Source: Paenibacillus methanolicus (GTDB lineage: Bacteria > Bacillota > Bacilli > Paenibacillales > Paenibacillaceae). Taken from it: a DNA stretch of 64,000 nucleotides. The stretch's first letter is position 1. The number at the start of each line of letters is the position of its first letter. The position numbers and the translations under genes are program-made. The stretch is taken from contig NZ_VNHS01000014.1 in NCBI RefSeq assembly GCF_008124765.1, forward strand, positions 131,483 through 195,482. Direction: 5' to 3'. Of the stretch, positions 1 through 8,543 are shown one piece after another. The notes under the pieces were generated by a model. It made no database searches. It saw only the letters and a program-made list of their open reading frames with translations, and had not been told where the DNA came from.

Positions 1-1789
1 ATATTTGTTCGAGAACGTCGTCAGCGGCATCGCGGGGTACGGCAACTGTATCGGCATCCCGACCGTCGCGGGCGAAGTGATGTTCGACGAGAGCTACGAG
101 GGCAACCCGCTCGTCAACGCGATGTGCGTCGGTCTGATCGATCACGATAAAATCCAGCGCGGCGTCGCCAAAGGCGTCGGCAACCCGGTGTTCTACGTCG
201 GCCCGGCAACCGGCCGCGACGGCATTCACGGCGCGACGTTCGCGTCGGTCGAGCTGTCCGAGGAATCCGAAGAGAAACGCACCGCGGTCCAAGTCGGCGA
301 CCCGTTCATGGAGAAGCTTGTCATGGAATCGACGCTCGAGTTGATCAACTCCGGCATCGTCCTCGGCATCCAGGACATGGGCGCGGCAGGTCTGACGTGT
401 TCCAGCGCGGAGATGGCGTCCAAAGCCGGCAACGGCTTGGAGCTGTACCTCGACGAAGTGCCGCAGCGCGAACAAGGAATGACGCCGTATGAAATGATGC
501 TGTCCGAGTCGCAAGAACGCATGCTGTTCGTCGTGGCGCCGGAGAACGAAGCGCAGGCGCGCGAGATTTTCGAGCGTTGGGGCGTTATCTGCGCGAAGGT
601 CGGCAAAGTCACGGACGATGGTCGTCTGCGTCTGTTTCACCAAGGCGAAGAAGTGGCCAACATGCCGGTGACGGCGCTCGTCGACGAGTGCCCGGTGTAC
701 AACAAACCATCCGCGGAGCCGGCTTACTATGCGGAGAACGGCGCGCTCGACACGACGTACGAAGAAGTAACCGACCTGACGGGCACGCTGAAGCAAATCC
801 TCGGTTCGCCGACGGTGGCGAGCAAAGAGTGGGTCTATAACCAATACGACTACATGGTGCGCACGAGCACGGCGGTACAGCCGGGTTCCGACGCGGCGGT
901 CGTCACGATTCCGGGCACGCGCAAGGCGCTCGCGATGACGACGGACTGCAACGGCCGCTACGTGTACCTCGATCCGGAAGTGGGCGGGGCGATCGCCGTC
1001 GCGGAAGCGGCGCGCAATATCGTGTGCTCCGGCGCCGAGCCGCTCGCGATTACGGACAACCTGAACTTCGGCAATCCGGAGAAGCCGGAAGTGTTCTGGC
1101 AGCTGGAGAAAGCGGCGGACGGCATGTCCGACGCGTGCCGCGCGCTGGATACGCCGGTTATCGGCGGCAACGTATCCCTGTATAACGAGAACGCGAAGGG
1201 CGCGATCTACCCGACGCCGGTTATCGGCATGGTCGGTCTCGTGCACGACGTGAACCATATTACGACGCAGCGCTTCAAATCCGAAGGCGACATCATCATT
1301 CTCCTCGGCGAGACGAAGCACGAGTTCGGCGGCAGCGAATACCAGCACGTCTTGCACGGCAAGAACGAAGGCCGTCCGCCGCAATTGGATCTGGCTGTTG
1401 AGAAAACGCTCCTGAGCGGCGTGCTCGGCGCGATCCAGCAAGGCCTCGTCGCATCGGCGCACGATCTGTCCGAAGGCGGTCTTGCGGCGGCGCTGGCGGA
1501 GTCCTGCATCGGCGGACGCCTGGGCGCGGACGTGAACGTCGTGACGAATCTGCGTCCCGACGCGGCGCTGTTCAGCGAATCGCAATCGCGCATTCTGCTG
1601 TCGGCGAAGCCGGACCAAGCGGAGCAGCTGAAGACGTATCTGACGGAGCAAGGCATTGCGAATGCGCAAATCGGCGTCGTGCGCGGCACCGATCTCACCA
1701 TCAACATCAACGGCAATCCGGGCATTGCAGCGCCGGTTGAGCAACTGGAGCAGGTTTGGAAGGATGCGATTCCATGTCTGATGAAGTAG
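1..1789 (+). CDS. purL: Phosphoribosylformylglycinamidine synthase subunit PurL, 5'-truncated by the window edge
   Basis: Large subunit of FGAM synthase, which converts FGAR, glutamine and ATP to FGAM, step 4 of de novo purine synthesis, in the cytoplasm with PurQ and PurS. About 595 C-terminal residues are present. The reading frame is open to the left edge, and the first in-frame TTG at position 5 is internal, not a start. Family landmarks include YGNCIGIP, the motif GAAGL, and the second AIR-synthase-like half with GGNVSLYNE and HDLSEGGL. The Bacillus-type enzyme is about 740 residues, so roughly 145 are missing. The 3' end (DAIPCLMK) overlaps purF by 16 bp, which implies translational coupling in one pur operon. 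Confidence 0.97.
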   Translation, partial: YLFENVVSGIAGYGNCIGIPTVAGEVMFDESYEGNPLVNAMCVGLIDHDKIQRGVAKGVGNPVFYVGPATGRDGIHGATFASVELSEESEEKRTAVQVGDPFMEKLVMESTLELINSGIVLGIQDMGAAGLTCSSAEMASKAGNGLELYLDEVPQREQGMTPYEMMLSESQERMLFVVAPENEAQAREIFERWGVICAKVGKVTDDGRLRLFHQGEEVANMPVTALVDECPVYNKPSAEPAYYAENGALDTTYEEVTDLTGTLKQILGSPTVASKEWVYNQYDYMVRTSTAVQPGSDAAVVTIPGTRKALAMTTDCNGRYVYLDPEVGGAIAVAEAARNIVCSGAEPLAITDNLNFGNPEKPEVFWQLEKAADGMSDACRALDTPVIGGNVSLYNENAKGAIYPTPVIGMVGLVHDVNHITTQRFKSEGDIIILLGETKHEFGGSEYQHVLHGKNEGRPPQLDLAVEKTLLSGVLGAIQQGLVASAHDLSEGGLAAALAESCIGGRLGADVNVVTNLRPDAALFSESQSRILLSAKPDQAEQLKTYLTEQGIANAQIGVVRGTDLTININGNPGIAAPVEQLEQVWKDAIPCLMK

Positions 1790-3258
1790 TGAAGCAGCCG
1801 CACCGATTATGGACGGGCGCTCACTATAACGAAGGAATAGGCCGGGACGATATTTTCGACAAATTGCGCGAGGAATGCGGCGTATACGGGGTATGGAATG
1901 TCCCGAACGCCGCCTCCCTTTCCTACTACGGGCTGCACGCGCTGCAGCACCGCGGCGAGGAAAGCGCGGGCATTTGCACGGCCGATTCGACGCAGGACGG
2001 GAAATTCAACTATCACCGCGGCATGGGCCTCGTGAAGGAAGTATTCACGCAGGACGTGCTGGAGACGCTCGAGGGCAACGCCGCGATCGGGCACGTGCGC
2101 TATTCGACGGCGGGCGAGAGCAAGCTGGCGAACGCGCAGCCGCTTATTTTCAAATACCGCAAGGGCGACCTGGCGGTGGCGACGAACGGCAACATCGTGA
2201 ACGCCCCGTCCATTCGCGAAGAGCTCGAGAACCTCGGTTCGATCTTCCAGACGAGCAGCGACACGGAAGTCATCGCGCATCTGATCGCGCGTTCGAGCAA
2301 GGATTTCGTCGGCGCGGCCAAAGACGCGCTGCAGCGCATCATCGGCGGCTTCGCGTTCCTCATCATGACGAACAACAAGCTGATCGTCGCTTCCGACCCG
2401 CACGGCCTGCGTCCGCTCGTCATGGGACGCCTCGGCGACGGCTACGTGTTCGCTTCCGAATCTTGCGCGCTGGAGACGGTTGGCGCCGAATACGAACGCG
2501 ACGTGCAGCCGGGCGAATTGATCGTGCTGGACGAGAACGGCATGACGGTCGATCGTTTCGCGCCGCTCGAGCGGCGGGCGACCTGCGCGATGGAATATAT
2601 CTATTTCGCGCGTCCGGACAGCGACATTAACGGCATTAACCTGCACTCCTCACGCAAAAGGATGGGGCAGAAGCTGGCCGTCGAAGCGTTCGTCGACGCG
2701 GATATCGTCACGGGCGTGCCGGATTCGAGTATCTCCGCCGCGATCGGCTATGCCGAGCAGACGGGCATTCCGTACGAGCTGGGGCTCATCAAGAACAAAT
2801 ACACGGGCCGCACGTTCATCCAGCCTTCGCAGGAGCTGCGGGAGAAGGGCGTCAAGATGAAGCTGTCCGCCGTACGCAAAGTCGTCGAGGGCAAGCGCGT
2901 CGTCATGATCGACGATTCGATCGTGCGCGGCACGACGTCCCTGCGCATCGTCAATATGCTGCGCGAAGCGGGCGCGACGGAAGTGCACGTGCGGATCACG
3001 TCGCCGCCTTTCGCCAATCCGTGCTACTACGGCATCGACACGCCGGACCGCAGGGAGCTGATCGCCTCGTCCAAGACGGTCGAGGAGATCCGCCAGGCGA
3101 TCAACGCGGACTCGCTCTATTTCCTCAGCCACGAAGGGCTGATCGACGCGGTCGGCGGCAACGAGGGCGCGAAGAACCGGGGCATGTGCCTCGCCTGCTT
3201 CGACAACGACTACCCGACGCCGGTCGATTTCAGCTCGGATAAGAGCTGCAGCTGCTAG
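1774..3258 (+). CDS. purF: Amidophosphoribosyltransferase
   Basis: Commits PRPP to purine synthesis by making 5-phosphoribosylamine with ammonia from glutamine. I chose ATG 1774 (494 residues), with GGAAGGA just upstream inside purL; an in-frame TTG at 1756 is less likely. The N-terminal nucleophile cysteine is Cys35 (EECGVYG), so a 34-residue propeptide must be removed, longer than the 11 residues of B. subtilis PurF. The glutaminase domain is followed by the PRTase domain with the PRPP loop VVMIDDSIVRGTT. Four cysteines match the [4Fe-4S] ligands of the Bacillus enzyme: one in RRATCAMEY, one in NPCYYG, and the pair CLAC near the C-terminus. The cluster is known as an oxygen-sensitive stability switch in that family. 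Confidence 0.97.
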   Translation: MSDEVVKQPHRLWTGAHYNEGIGRDDIFDKLREECGVYGVWNVPNAASLSYYGLHALQHRGEESAGICTADSTQDGKFNYHRGMGLVKEVFTQDVLETLEGNAAIGHVRYSTAGESKLANAQPLIFKYRKGDLAVATNGNIVNAPSIREELENLGSIFQTSSDTEVIAHLIARSSKDFVGAAKDALQRIIGGFAFLIMTNNKLIVASDPHGLRPLVMGRLGDGYVFASESCALETVGAEYERDVQPGELIVLDENGMTVDRFAPLERRATCAMEYIYFARPDSDINGINLHSSRKRMGQKLAVEAFVDADIVTGVPDSSISAAIGYAEQTGIPYELGLIKNKYTGRTFIQPSQELREKGVKMKLSAVRKVVEGKRVVMIDDSIVRGTTSLRIVNMLREAGATEVHVRITSPPFANPCYYGIDTPDRRELIASSKTVEEIRQAINADSLYFLSHEGLIDAVGGNEGAKNRGMCLACFDNDYPTPVDFSSDKSCSC

Positions 3259-3289
3259 AATATATTCTTCCCGTGGGCATGTTCTAGTG

Positions 3290-3463
3290 CCACCCCAACG
3301 CTCCGAGCGAGGGGCTCACGGGTGAAGCTTTGTCCGTCAGGACAAAAGCGTGCCAGCTCGAAGCCACCCGCCAACCGCGAACAAACGCGCCAGCACGAAG
3401 AAGGGAGTCCAGAGGGCAAAGTCCTCAGGTTCCCCTCGGCGGAGGGGGAAGGGGGAGGGAGCA
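3290..3463. repeat. Hairpin-rich intergenic repeat, copy A
   Basis: The 283-bp gap between purF and purM holds a structured element that recurs at about 11850-11985. It has three hairpins: TTTGTCC/GGACAAA at 3329-3346, GAGGGC/GTCCTC at 3412-3426, and CCCCTC/GAGGGG at 3432-3447. The core from about 3325 to 3460 aligns with the second copy. A 5' arm at 3290-3318 (CACCCCAACGCTCCGAGCGA) resembles the reverse complement of the 3' end, so this copy has imperfect terminal inverted repeats. The short ORFs here are not conserved between the copies. Confidence 0.75.
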
Positions 3464-3541
3464 AGGGGATCTGCAAGGGCGAAGCCCATTTTTACCGTGC
3501 GAATCGTTAACCAAGCGAACTTTTTAAGGAGTTGAACGTTA

Positions 3542-4585
3542 GTGGCAGAAGCGTATAAACAAGCCGGCGTCGATATCGCGGCAGGCAACGAAGCGGTCGA
3601 GAGAATGAAGAAGCACGTCAAGAAGACGTTCCGTCCCGAAGTGCTGACCGATCTCGGCGGTTTCGGCGGATTGTTCGGGTTGAACAAGGACAAGTACGAG
3701 GAGCCGGTGCTCGTCTCGGGCACCGACGGCGTCGGCACGAAGCTGAAAGTCGCGTTCGCCATGGACAAGCATGACACGATCGGCATCGACGCGGTGGCCA
3801 TGTGCGTGAACGATATCGTCGTGCAAGGCGCGGAGCCGCTGTTCTTCCTCGACTATCTCGCTTGCGGCAAAGTGGTGCCGGAGAAAATCGAAGCGATCGT
3901 CGCGGGCATCGCCGAAGGCTGCGTCCAGTCGGGCTGCGCGCTCATCGGCGGCGAGACGGCCGAGATGCCGGGCATGTACTCGGAAGAAGAGTATGACATC
4001 GCGGGCTTCACGGTCGGCATCGTCGACAAGAAGAAGATCATCGACGGCAAGACGATCGCTCCTGGCGATGCGGTCATCGGCCTGGCTTCGAGCGGCATTC
4101 ACTCCAACGGCTACTCGCTCGTGCGCCGTCTATTGCTCGAGCAAAGCGGCTACAGCCTCGATCAAGCGCTGCCGGAGCTGGATGGCAAGAAGCTTGGCGA
4201 CGTGGTCATCGAGCCGACGCGCATTTACGTGAAATCGTGTCTGGAACTGATCAATCGCGTGCAAGTGAAAGGCATGGCGCACATCACGGGCGGCGGCTTC
4301 ATCGAGAACATCCCGCGCGTGCTGCCGGACGGCGTCAACGTTAACGTCGAATACGGCTCGTGGCCGATCCAGCCGATCTTCAAGCTCATGCAGGAGAAAG
4401 GCAGCATCACGAACCGCGACATGTTCACGACGTTCAACATGGGCGTCGGCATGGTCGTCGTCGTGCCGGCGGACCAAGGGGAAGAAGCCGTTCGCGTCGC
4501 GAAGGAACTCGGCGAAGACGCATACCGCATCGGCACCGTGACGGAAGGCAACCGTATCGTCACGTTCACGGGAGCGGACGTGTAA
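3542..4585 (+). CDS. purM: Phosphoribosylformylglycinamidine cyclo-ligase (AIR synthetase)
   Basis: Converts FGAM to AIR with ATP, step 5 of purine synthesis. The start is GTG 3542, with AAGGAG 10 bases upstream; no better start exists. 347 residues, the usual family length (about 345). Landmarks are SGTDGVGTKLK near residue 60, the glycine-rich GGETAEMPGMYSEEEYD around 138-154, and HITGGGFIENIPR around 242. The stop codon overlaps the purN start (TAATG), so the two are translationally coupled. It is separated from purF by the repeat element. Confidence 0.97.
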   Translation: MAEAYKQAGVDIAAGNEAVERMKKHVKKTFRPEVLTDLGGFGGLFGLNKDKYEEPVLVSGTDGVGTKLKVAFAMDKHDTIGIDAVAMCVNDIVVQGAEPLFFLDYLACGKVVPEKIEAIVAGIAEGCVQSGCALIGGETAEMPGMYSEEEYDIAGFTVGIVDKKKIIDGKTIAPGDAVIGLASSGIHSNGYSLVRRLLLEQSGYSLDQALPELDGKKLGDVVIEPTRIYVKSCLELINRVQVKGMAHITGGGFIENIPRVLPDGVNVNVEYGSWPIQPIFKLMQEKGSITNRDMFTTFNMGVGMVVVVPADQGEEAVRVAKELGEDAYRIGTVTEGNRIVTFTGADV

Positions 4586-5202
4586 TGAGCAAGCTTCGCA
4601 TCGCCGTGTTTGCCTCCGGGCAGGGGACGAATTTTCAAGCACTCGCCGATGCGGCGCAACAAGACCGGCTCGAAGGCGCAAGCCTCGAGCTTCTTGTTTG
4701 TGATAAGCCACAAGCGCCCGTCGTGGAGCGCGCGCGCAAGGCGGGCGTGGAGACGTTCGTGTTCCGCGCCAAGGATTACGAATCGAAGGAAGCATACGAA
4801 CGCGAGATTCTGGCCGAGCTGCGGCGCCGGGGCATCGAGCTGGTCGTGCTGGCCGGGTACATGCGCATTCTGACGCCGGTGCTGGTCGAGCCGTACATGG
4901 GGCGGATGATCAACATCCACCCGTCGCTGCTGCCGGCTTTCCCGGGGATGAACGGCATCAAGCAAGCGATCGACTACGGCGTCAAAGTAACCGGCGTGAC
5001 GGTCCACTATGTGGATGGCGGTCTCGACAGCGGCCCGGTCATCGCCCAGCGCGTCGTCGAGGTGCTGGACGGCGACACCGAGGAGACGCTCGCCGTCCGC
5101 ATTCACGCGGCCGAGCAGGAAGTGCTGCCGTGGACGGTCGGCCGGATCGCGGCCGGCTCCGTGTCGCTGGCGGGCCGTCATGTGACGGTGACGACGCTGT
5201 AG
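4585..5202 (+). CDS. purN: Phosphoribosylglycinamide formyltransferase (GART)
   Basis: Transfers the formyl group of 10-formyl-THF to GAR to give FGAR. The start is ATG 4585, which shares one base with the purM stop; the frame is open further upstream but that part lies inside purM. 205 residues. The N-terminal substrate loop ASGQGTNFQAL is present. The catalytic motif INIHPSLLPAFPG (Asn and His) and the later Asp in VHYVDGGLDSGPV match the Asn-His-Asp catalytic set of the family. Order and coupling fit the Bacillus pur operon. Confidence 0.96.
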   Translation: MSKLRIAVFASGQGTNFQALADAAQQDRLEGASLELLVCDKPQAPVVERARKAGVETFVFRAKDYESKEAYEREILAELRRRGIELVVLAGYMRILTPVLVEPYMGRMINIHPSLLPAFPGMNGIKQAIDYGVKVTGVTVHYVDGGLDSGPVIAQRVVEVLDGDTEETLAVRIHAAEQEVLPWTVGRIAAGSVSLAGRHVTVTTL

Positions 5203-5270
5203 GACGGGCATTGAACAGGCGATAGGGGAACGAACGAATATAAGAACCACACTTTTGGGAGGGTATTCTT

Positions 5271-6818
5271 TTGGCAATTCGCAGAGCATTGATCAGTGTG
5301 TCGGACAAGACGGGTATCGTGGAGTTCGCGCGGGCGCTTTCCGGTCTGGGCGTGCAAATTATTTCGACGGGCGGTACTTCGAGCCTGCTCGAGAAGGAAG
5401 GCGTGCCGGTCATCGGCATCTCCGACGTGACGGGCTTCCCGGAAATTCTCGACGGCCGCGTGAAGACGCTCCATCCGGCGGTCCATAGCGGACTGCTGGC
5501 GGTGCGCGACAGCGAAGAGCATCAGCAGGCGATGAAAGACCTCGGACTCGACTACATCGACCTCGTCGTCGTCAACTTGTATCCGTTCGCGGCGACGATC
5601 GCCAAGCCGGACGTGTCGTACGAAGACGCGATCGAGAACATCGATATCGGCGGTCCGACGATGCTCCGTTCCGCGGCGAAGAACCACGCGTTCGTGACCG
5701 TCGTCGTCGACGCGTCCGACTACGACCAAGTGCTGGGCGAAGTGAAGGCCGAAGGCGACACGACGCTCGAGACGCGCAAGCGGCTGGCGGCCAAAGTATT
5801 CCGTCACACCGGCGCCTACGACGCGCTGATCGGCGATTACCTCTCCAAGCTCCAAGGCGAGCCGCTGCCGGAGCGTTACACGGTGACGTACGAGAAGGTG
5901 CAGGATCTGCGCTACGGCGAGAATCCGCATCAACGCGCGGCGTTCTACCGCAAGCCGATCGCGGAAGCGGGCAACATCACGACGGCCGAGCAGCTGCACG
6001 GCAAAGAGCTCTCCTACAATAACATCAACGACGCGAACGCGGCGCTGGCGATCGTGAAGGAATTCAACGAGCCGGCGGTCGTGGCCGTGAAGCACATGAA
6101 CCCATGCGGCGTGGGCATCGGCGCAAACATCCATGAAGCGTACCAGAAGGCATACGCGGCCGATCCGACGTCGATCTTCGGCGGCATCGTGGCGGCGAAC
6201 CGCGAGATCGGCGCCGATACGGCGCAGCTGCTGAGCGAGATTTTCCTCGAGATCATCATCGCGCCGGGCTACTCGCCGGAAGCGCTGGAGATTCTGACGA
6301 AGAAGAAGAACATCCGTCTTCTGAAGCTCGGCGAGTTCCAAGCGGCCGGCGAGCGCAAGCAGGACTGGGTCGTGACGAGCGTCGAAGGCGGCATGGTCGT
6401 GCAGGAATCCGACGTGCACAGCTTGACCGAAGCCGACCTCCAAGTGGTCACCAGCCGCAAGCCGACGGAAGAAGAGCTGAAGCAATTGCTGTTCGGCTGG
6501 AAAGTCGTCAAGCACGTCAAATCGAACGCGATCCTGCTGGCGGCGGACGACATGACGGTCGGCGTAGGCGCCGGTCAAATGAACCGCGTCGGCGCGGCGC
6601 GCATTGCCATCGGGCAAGCGGGCGAGAAAGCAACCGGCGCGATCCTCGCTTCGGATGCCTTCTTCCCGATGGGCGACACGGTGGAACTGGCGGCGAAGCA
6701 CGGCATTACGGCGATCATCCAGCCGGGCGGATCCGTGAAGGACCAAGAGTCGATCGACGCGGCGAACGCGGCGAACATCGCGATGGTGTTCACGGGCGTG
6801 CGCCACTTCAAGCACTAG
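5271..6818 (+). CDS. purH: Bifunctional AICAR transformylase / IMP cyclohydrolase
   Basis: Carries out the last two steps to IMP. The start is TTG 5271 (MAIRRALISVSDKTGI), with GGGAGG 8 bases upstream; this N-terminus matches the family. 515 residues. The N-terminal MGS-like cyclohydrolase domain has STGGTS and GRVKTLHPAVHSGLLA (residues about 60-80). The transformylase domain carries the Lys-His catalytic pair in VAVKHMNPCGVG (about residue 267) and ends in a typical SVKDQESIDAAN region. It lies 68 bp after purN. Confidence 0.97.
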   Translation: MAIRRALISVSDKTGIVEFARALSGLGVQIISTGGTSSLLEKEGVPVIGISDVTGFPEILDGRVKTLHPAVHSGLLAVRDSEEHQQAMKDLGLDYIDLVVVNLYPFAATIAKPDVSYEDAIENIDIGGPTMLRSAAKNHAFVTVVVDASDYDQVLGEVKAEGDTTLETRKRLAAKVFRHTGAYDALIGDYLSKLQGEPLPERYTVTYEKVQDLRYGENPHQRAAFYRKPIAEAGNITTAEQLHGKELSYNNINDANAALAIVKEFNEPAVVAVKHMNPCGVGIGANIHEAYQKAYAADPTSIFGGIVAANREIGADTAQLLSEIFLEIIIAPGYSPEALEILTKKKNIRLLKLGEFQAAGERKQDWVVTSVEGGMVVQESDVHSLTEADLQVVTSRKPTEEELKQLLFGWKVVKHVKSNAILLAADDMTVGVGAGQMNRVGAARIAIGQAGEKATGAILASDAFFPMGDTVELAAKHGITAIIQPGGSVKDQESIDAANAANIAMVFTGVRHFKH

Positions 6819-6918
6819 TACCGGGTGTCGCAAGCTAATTAAGCGTGGGCGGAGCGAGTCATCCATTATTTGGGAATCGGCCCGTTTCGCGAGACGGTCA
6901 TATTCGAGAAGGCAGCAT

Positions 6919-6965
6919 GCGGCGCAGCATAAGAAGTACCTGCGCCGCGCTTCCTTCTCCTTTTT
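6919..6965 (+). terminator. Stem-loop with pyrimidine tail between purH and purD (possible attenuator or partial terminator)
   Basis: A perfect 9-bp stem, GCGGCGCAG at 6919-6927 and CTGCGCCGC at 6940-6948, has a 12-base loop. It is followed by a pyrimidine-rich tail ending in TTTTT, 20 bases before the purD ribosome-binding site. It could reduce read-through into purD or protect the upstream message. No other gene fits in this 168-bp gap. Confidence 0.45.
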
Positions 6966-6986
6966 CACAAATGGGGAGGGTTTCGG

Positions 6987-8252
6987 ATGCGGGTATTAGT
7001 AATCGGCGGCGGCGGCCGCGAGCATGCGATCGTGTGGGCGCTTAGTAAGAGCGAGAAGGTGAAGCAAATTTTCTGCGCGCCGGGCAATGCGGGTATCGCC
7101 GAGTTGGCGGAATGCGCGCCGATCCCGGTCAACCGGTTCGACGATCTGATCACGTACACGAAGGACAACGCGATCGACCTCGTCTTCGTCGGTCCGGACG
7201 ATCCGCTCGCGGACGGGATCGTCGACGCGTTCGAGGCGCATAACATTCCGGTCTACGGACCGCGCAAGAACGCCGCCGAGATCGAAGGCAGCAAGATCTT
7301 CATGAAAGATTTGCTCCGCAAGTACAACATCCCGACGGCGAAATACGAGACGTTCACCGATCATGAGACGGCGCTGGCCTATCTGCGCGAACAAAGCGCG
7401 CCGATCGTCGTGAAGGCGGACGGCCTCGCGGCGGGCAAGGGAGTTACGGTCGCGTACTCGATCGAGGAAGCGGAGAAAGCGCTGCACGACATGATGGTCG
7501 ACAAAGTATTCGGCCAATCCGGCGGAAGCGTCGTCATCGAGGAGTTCCTGCAAGGACAGGAAATGTCCATCCTGGCGTTCGTGGACGGAGAGACGGTGCG
7601 CGCGATGGTGCCGGCTCAAGACCATAAGCCGGTATACGACGACGACAAAGGTCCGAACACGGGCGGGATGGGCACTTACTCGCCGCTGCCGCACATCGAT
7701 CCGGCGCTGGTGGAGGACGCGATCGAGAACATCATCAAGCCGACGGCCAAAGCGATGGTCAGCGAAGGCCGTCCGTTCCGCGGCGTGCTGTTCGCGGGGC
7801 TCATGATTACGCCCAATGGCGTGAAGACGATCGAATTCAACGCGCGCATGGGCGATCCGGAGACGCAGGTCGTGCTGCCGCGCCTCAAGACGGATCTGCT
7901 CGACATCGTGCTGGCGTCGCTGAACGGACGCTTGGATCAGCTGGAGATCGAATGGAGCGACGAGGCGGCCGTCTGCGTCATCGCGGCCTCGGAAGGATAT
8001 CCGGCATCGTATCCGAAAGGCCGGGTCATCACCGGTCTGGAAGCGGCCAAAGCGCAAGGCGCGCTCGTCTTCCACGCGGGCACGGCGCTGACGGACGGCG
8101 AGATCGTCACCAATGGCGGCCGCGTGCTCGGCATCGTCGGCCTCGGCCGCGATATCGCGGAGGCGAGAGCCCGGGCGTACGAAGCGGTGTCGGCGATTCA
8201 TTTTGAAGGCATGCACGCTCGGACGGATATCGCGGCGAAGGCGCTGCGCTAG
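6987..8252 (+). CDS. purD: Phosphoribosylamine-glycine ligase (GAR synthetase)
   Basis: ATP-grasp enzyme joining glycine to phosphoribosylamine, step 2 of purine synthesis. ATG 6987 follows GGGGAGGG at a normal distance. 421 residues, the expected length. The N-terminal Rossmann-like motif MRVLVIGGGGREHAI, the ATP-grasp segment PIVVKADGLAAGKGV (about 137-151) and the metal-binding EFNARMGDPETQVV (about 290-303) are all present. It is the last gene of the operon, followed by a strong terminator. Its order after purH matches Bacillus. Confidence 0.97.
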   Translation: MRVLVIGGGGREHAIVWALSKSEKVKQIFCAPGNAGIAELAECAPIPVNRFDDLITYTKDNAIDLVFVGPDDPLADGIVDAFEAHNIPVYGPRKNAAEIEGSKIFMKDLLRKYNIPTAKYETFTDHETALAYLREQSAPIVVKADGLAAGKGVTVAYSIEEAEKALHDMMVDKVFGQSGGSVVIEEFLQGQEMSILAFVDGETVRAMVPAQDHKPVYDDDKGPNTGGMGTYSPLPHIDPALVEDAIENIIKPTAKAMVSEGRPFRGVLFAGLMITPNGVKTIEFNARMGDPETQVVLPRLKTDLLDIVLASLNGRLDQLEIEWSDEAAVCVIAASEGYPASYPKGRVITGLEAAKAQGALVFHAGTALTDGEIVTNGGRVLGIVGLGRDIAEARARAYEAVSAIHFEGMHARTDIAAKALR

Positions 8253-8277
8253 AACGGAAGCGGCATAGCAGAATAGC

Positions 8278-8316
8278 AATGGCGAGATAGGCAATGTGCC
8301 TGTCTCGCCATTTTTT
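8278..8316 (+). terminator. Rho-independent terminator of the pur operon
   Basis: ATGGCGAGATAGGCA and TGCCTGTCTCGCCAT form a near-perfect 15-bp stem with a short loop, followed by TTTTTTG. It lies 26 bp after the purD stop. The rest of the gap up to 8543 shows no convincing gene. Confidence 0.9.
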
Positions 8317-8543
8317 GTTGCGCATGAAGGCGAGAGCCGGGGGAAACTGCTGCCGTGGCTGCGAGAGGGAGAAGAGCGGCAGTCCGTCGCGGATGTTCGT
8401 GCTAGCGTTCTCTTGGGAGACCGTGAACCGACGACCTCGTTTTTCCCCCGCACCGTGCGATCTCCGCGAATCCTTAATAAATCTTTAGCGAATGAGGGCA
8501 GTTAGTCCGTTTTCCGGGCTACGGTCGTATGTTAGTATAAACA

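Noticed and set aside
5178..6968. 596-residue ORF on the minus strand opposite purH, and other long antisense ORFs through the purine genes
   Set aside because: Arg/Val/Ala/Asp-rich composition typical of the antisense frame of GC-rich genes, no ribosome-binding sites, and full overlap with well-identified genes.
1..8316. Purine riboswitch for the pur operon
   Set aside because: The operon's 5' end lies outside the window; none of the internal gaps shows a purine aptamer.
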